Below are positions 24,707 to 25,349 of a stretch of DNA of 25,349 nt, piece after piece; the first letter of the stretch is position 1, and each line of letters begins with the position of its first letter. The notes beneath the pieces were generated by a model. That model was not told the origin of the DNA, made no database searches, and was given only the letters and a program-made list of their open reading frames with translations. Both the position numbers and the translations under genes were made by a program. Source of the stretch: Bacteroidota bacterium (GTDB taxonomy: Bacteria > Bacteroidota > Bacteroidia > Sphingobacteriales > Sphingobacteriaceae); contig JABDEQ010000036.1 of NCBI GenBank assembly GCA_013286985.1, positions 1 to 25,349 on the forward strand. Direction: 5' to 3'.

Positions 24707-25349
24707 TTATTTTACAATAAAGGGCAAAATTAGTTTTTCGTCCTGTGAGTTTTCGCCTATTATTAATTTATAATCGCCGGGATAAATTTTCCATCCATGT
24801 TTGGTCATATCCCATTTTTGCAATTCAGCTACCGGGATTTTTATGGTGACAGATTGTGTATCTCCCTTTTTTATTGAAACGCGTTTAAAACTTTTCAGCT
24901 CTTTTAACGGCATTCTGTCAACTTTTGGATATTCAATATAGGCCTGTATTACATCGTCGCCGTCCATAATTCCTGTATTTTTCACCTGTACGGTTATCGT
25001 AATGGTATCGGTTCCCTGGTATTTACTTTTTAAATTACCGGTTTGCGAATAGCTGAAAGATGTATAGCTTAAGCCAAAGCCAAACGGATATTGCACCGGT
25101 CCGCTGTAATAACGATAGGTATGTCCTTTCATGTTATAATCGTTATAAGCCGGTAAATTGCTTAAAGATTTATAAAAGGTAAGCGGCAGGTGACCAGATG
25201 GTGAAATATTACCAAAAACAATATCGGCTAGTGCATTTCCACCCTGCTCACCGGGGTACCAGGCAAACAGGATAGCATCGGCATAAGGGGCTATCGCATC
25301 AATATCAATATCGCTGCCCGCCGTTATAACCGCTATCAATGGCTTATTT
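24707..25349 (-). CDS. GH3 beta-glucosidase-like hydrolase, 3' fragment
   Basis: The C-terminal 214 residues of a glycoside hydrolase family 3 enzyme; the N-terminal barrel and catalytic Asp lie beyond the window edge. The visible part ends the GH3 C-terminal sandwich (KPLIAVITAGSDIDI, ILFAWYPGEQGGNALADIVFGNISPSGHLPLTF) and continues into the fibronectin-III-like domain (YPFGFGLSYTSFSYS, then VKNTGIMDGDDVIQAYI). This layout is typical of secreted or periplasmic beta-glucosidases, beta-xylosidases and related exo-enzymes acting on plant polysaccharide fragments. The substrate cannot be read from the C-terminus. It would be the first gene of a unit with the DUF4268 gene, 14 nt apart. Confidence 0.92.
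   Translation of the reverse strand, partial: NKPLIAVITAGSDIDIDAIAPYADAILFAWYPGEQGGNALADIVFGNISPSGHLPLTFYKSLSNLPAYNDYNMKGHTYRYYSGPVQYPFGFGLSYTSFSYSQTGNLKSKYQGTDTITITVQVKNTGIMDGDDVIQAYIEYPKVDRMPLKELKSFKRVSIKKGDTQSVTIKIPVAELQKWDMTKHGWKIYPGDYKLIIGENSQDEKLILPFIVK

Overview
The window looks like chromosomal backbone of a Bacteroidota member, most likely a Sphingobacteriaceae organism of the Mucilaginibacter/Pedobacter type. The grounds are exact matches to the Bacteroidota -7 promoter box TAnnTTTG in front of several genes (M16 peptidase, guaB, tmk, histidine kinase), an AT-rich composition, and families largely typical of that phylum (DUF4142 lipoprotein, DUF4268 protein, the small protein often mislabelled phosphoribosylpyrophosphate synthetase, and an M16 peptidase pair). 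I see no rRNA, tRNA, CRISPR array, phage module or insertion sequence. Genus-level placement is inference.

Layout. 1-2455: the 3' end of a class-V aminotransferase converges on a nitrilase-family amidase, which lies 38 bp downstream of a membrane histidine kinase on the same strand. 2685-6476: clpB with a clear terminator, a GNAT acetyltransferase resembling phosphinothricin acetyltransferase, and a small conserved protein. 6505-9714: a HEAT-like protein divergent from a two-gene M16 operon, with one catalytic and one HxxEH-less subunit. 9913-11382: guaB, ending in an A-tract array fused to a terminator. 11544-13060: a methyltransferase convergent with a ROK sugar kinase. 13061-13761: a 700-bp stretch without a gene. 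It has a promoter-like pair, several hairpins and a strong terminator, and I read it as an unidentified structured RNA of about 340 nt. 13762-21081: PIN-PhoH protein, FUSC/YccS-like membrane protein, PEP carboxylase, and a PEP mutase/isocitrate lyase-family enzyme. 21263-22708: DUF4142 lipoprotein, tmk and a 46-aa basic protein. 22868-25349: a frameshifted DUF763 gene, a DUF4268 gene, and the 3' end of a GH3 glycosidase running off the window.

How the genes work together. Most are housekeeping: proteostasis (clpB, M16 pair), nucleotide synthesis (guaB, tmk), anaplerosis (ppc), sugar phosphorylation (ROK) and polysaccharide breakdown (GH3). No large co-regulated pathway is visible, and transcription units are mostly one or two genes.

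The most unusual structure is in the intergenic DNA. Three intergenic spacers (9717-9875, 15109-15213, 24088-24230) each hold an inverted repeat. Each has roughly 20-bp arms made of degenerate 7-9 bp units, and each touches or nearly touches a stop codon. The sequences differ between loci but the architecture is the same. This and the candidate RNA upstream of phoH are the best leads for something undescribed.
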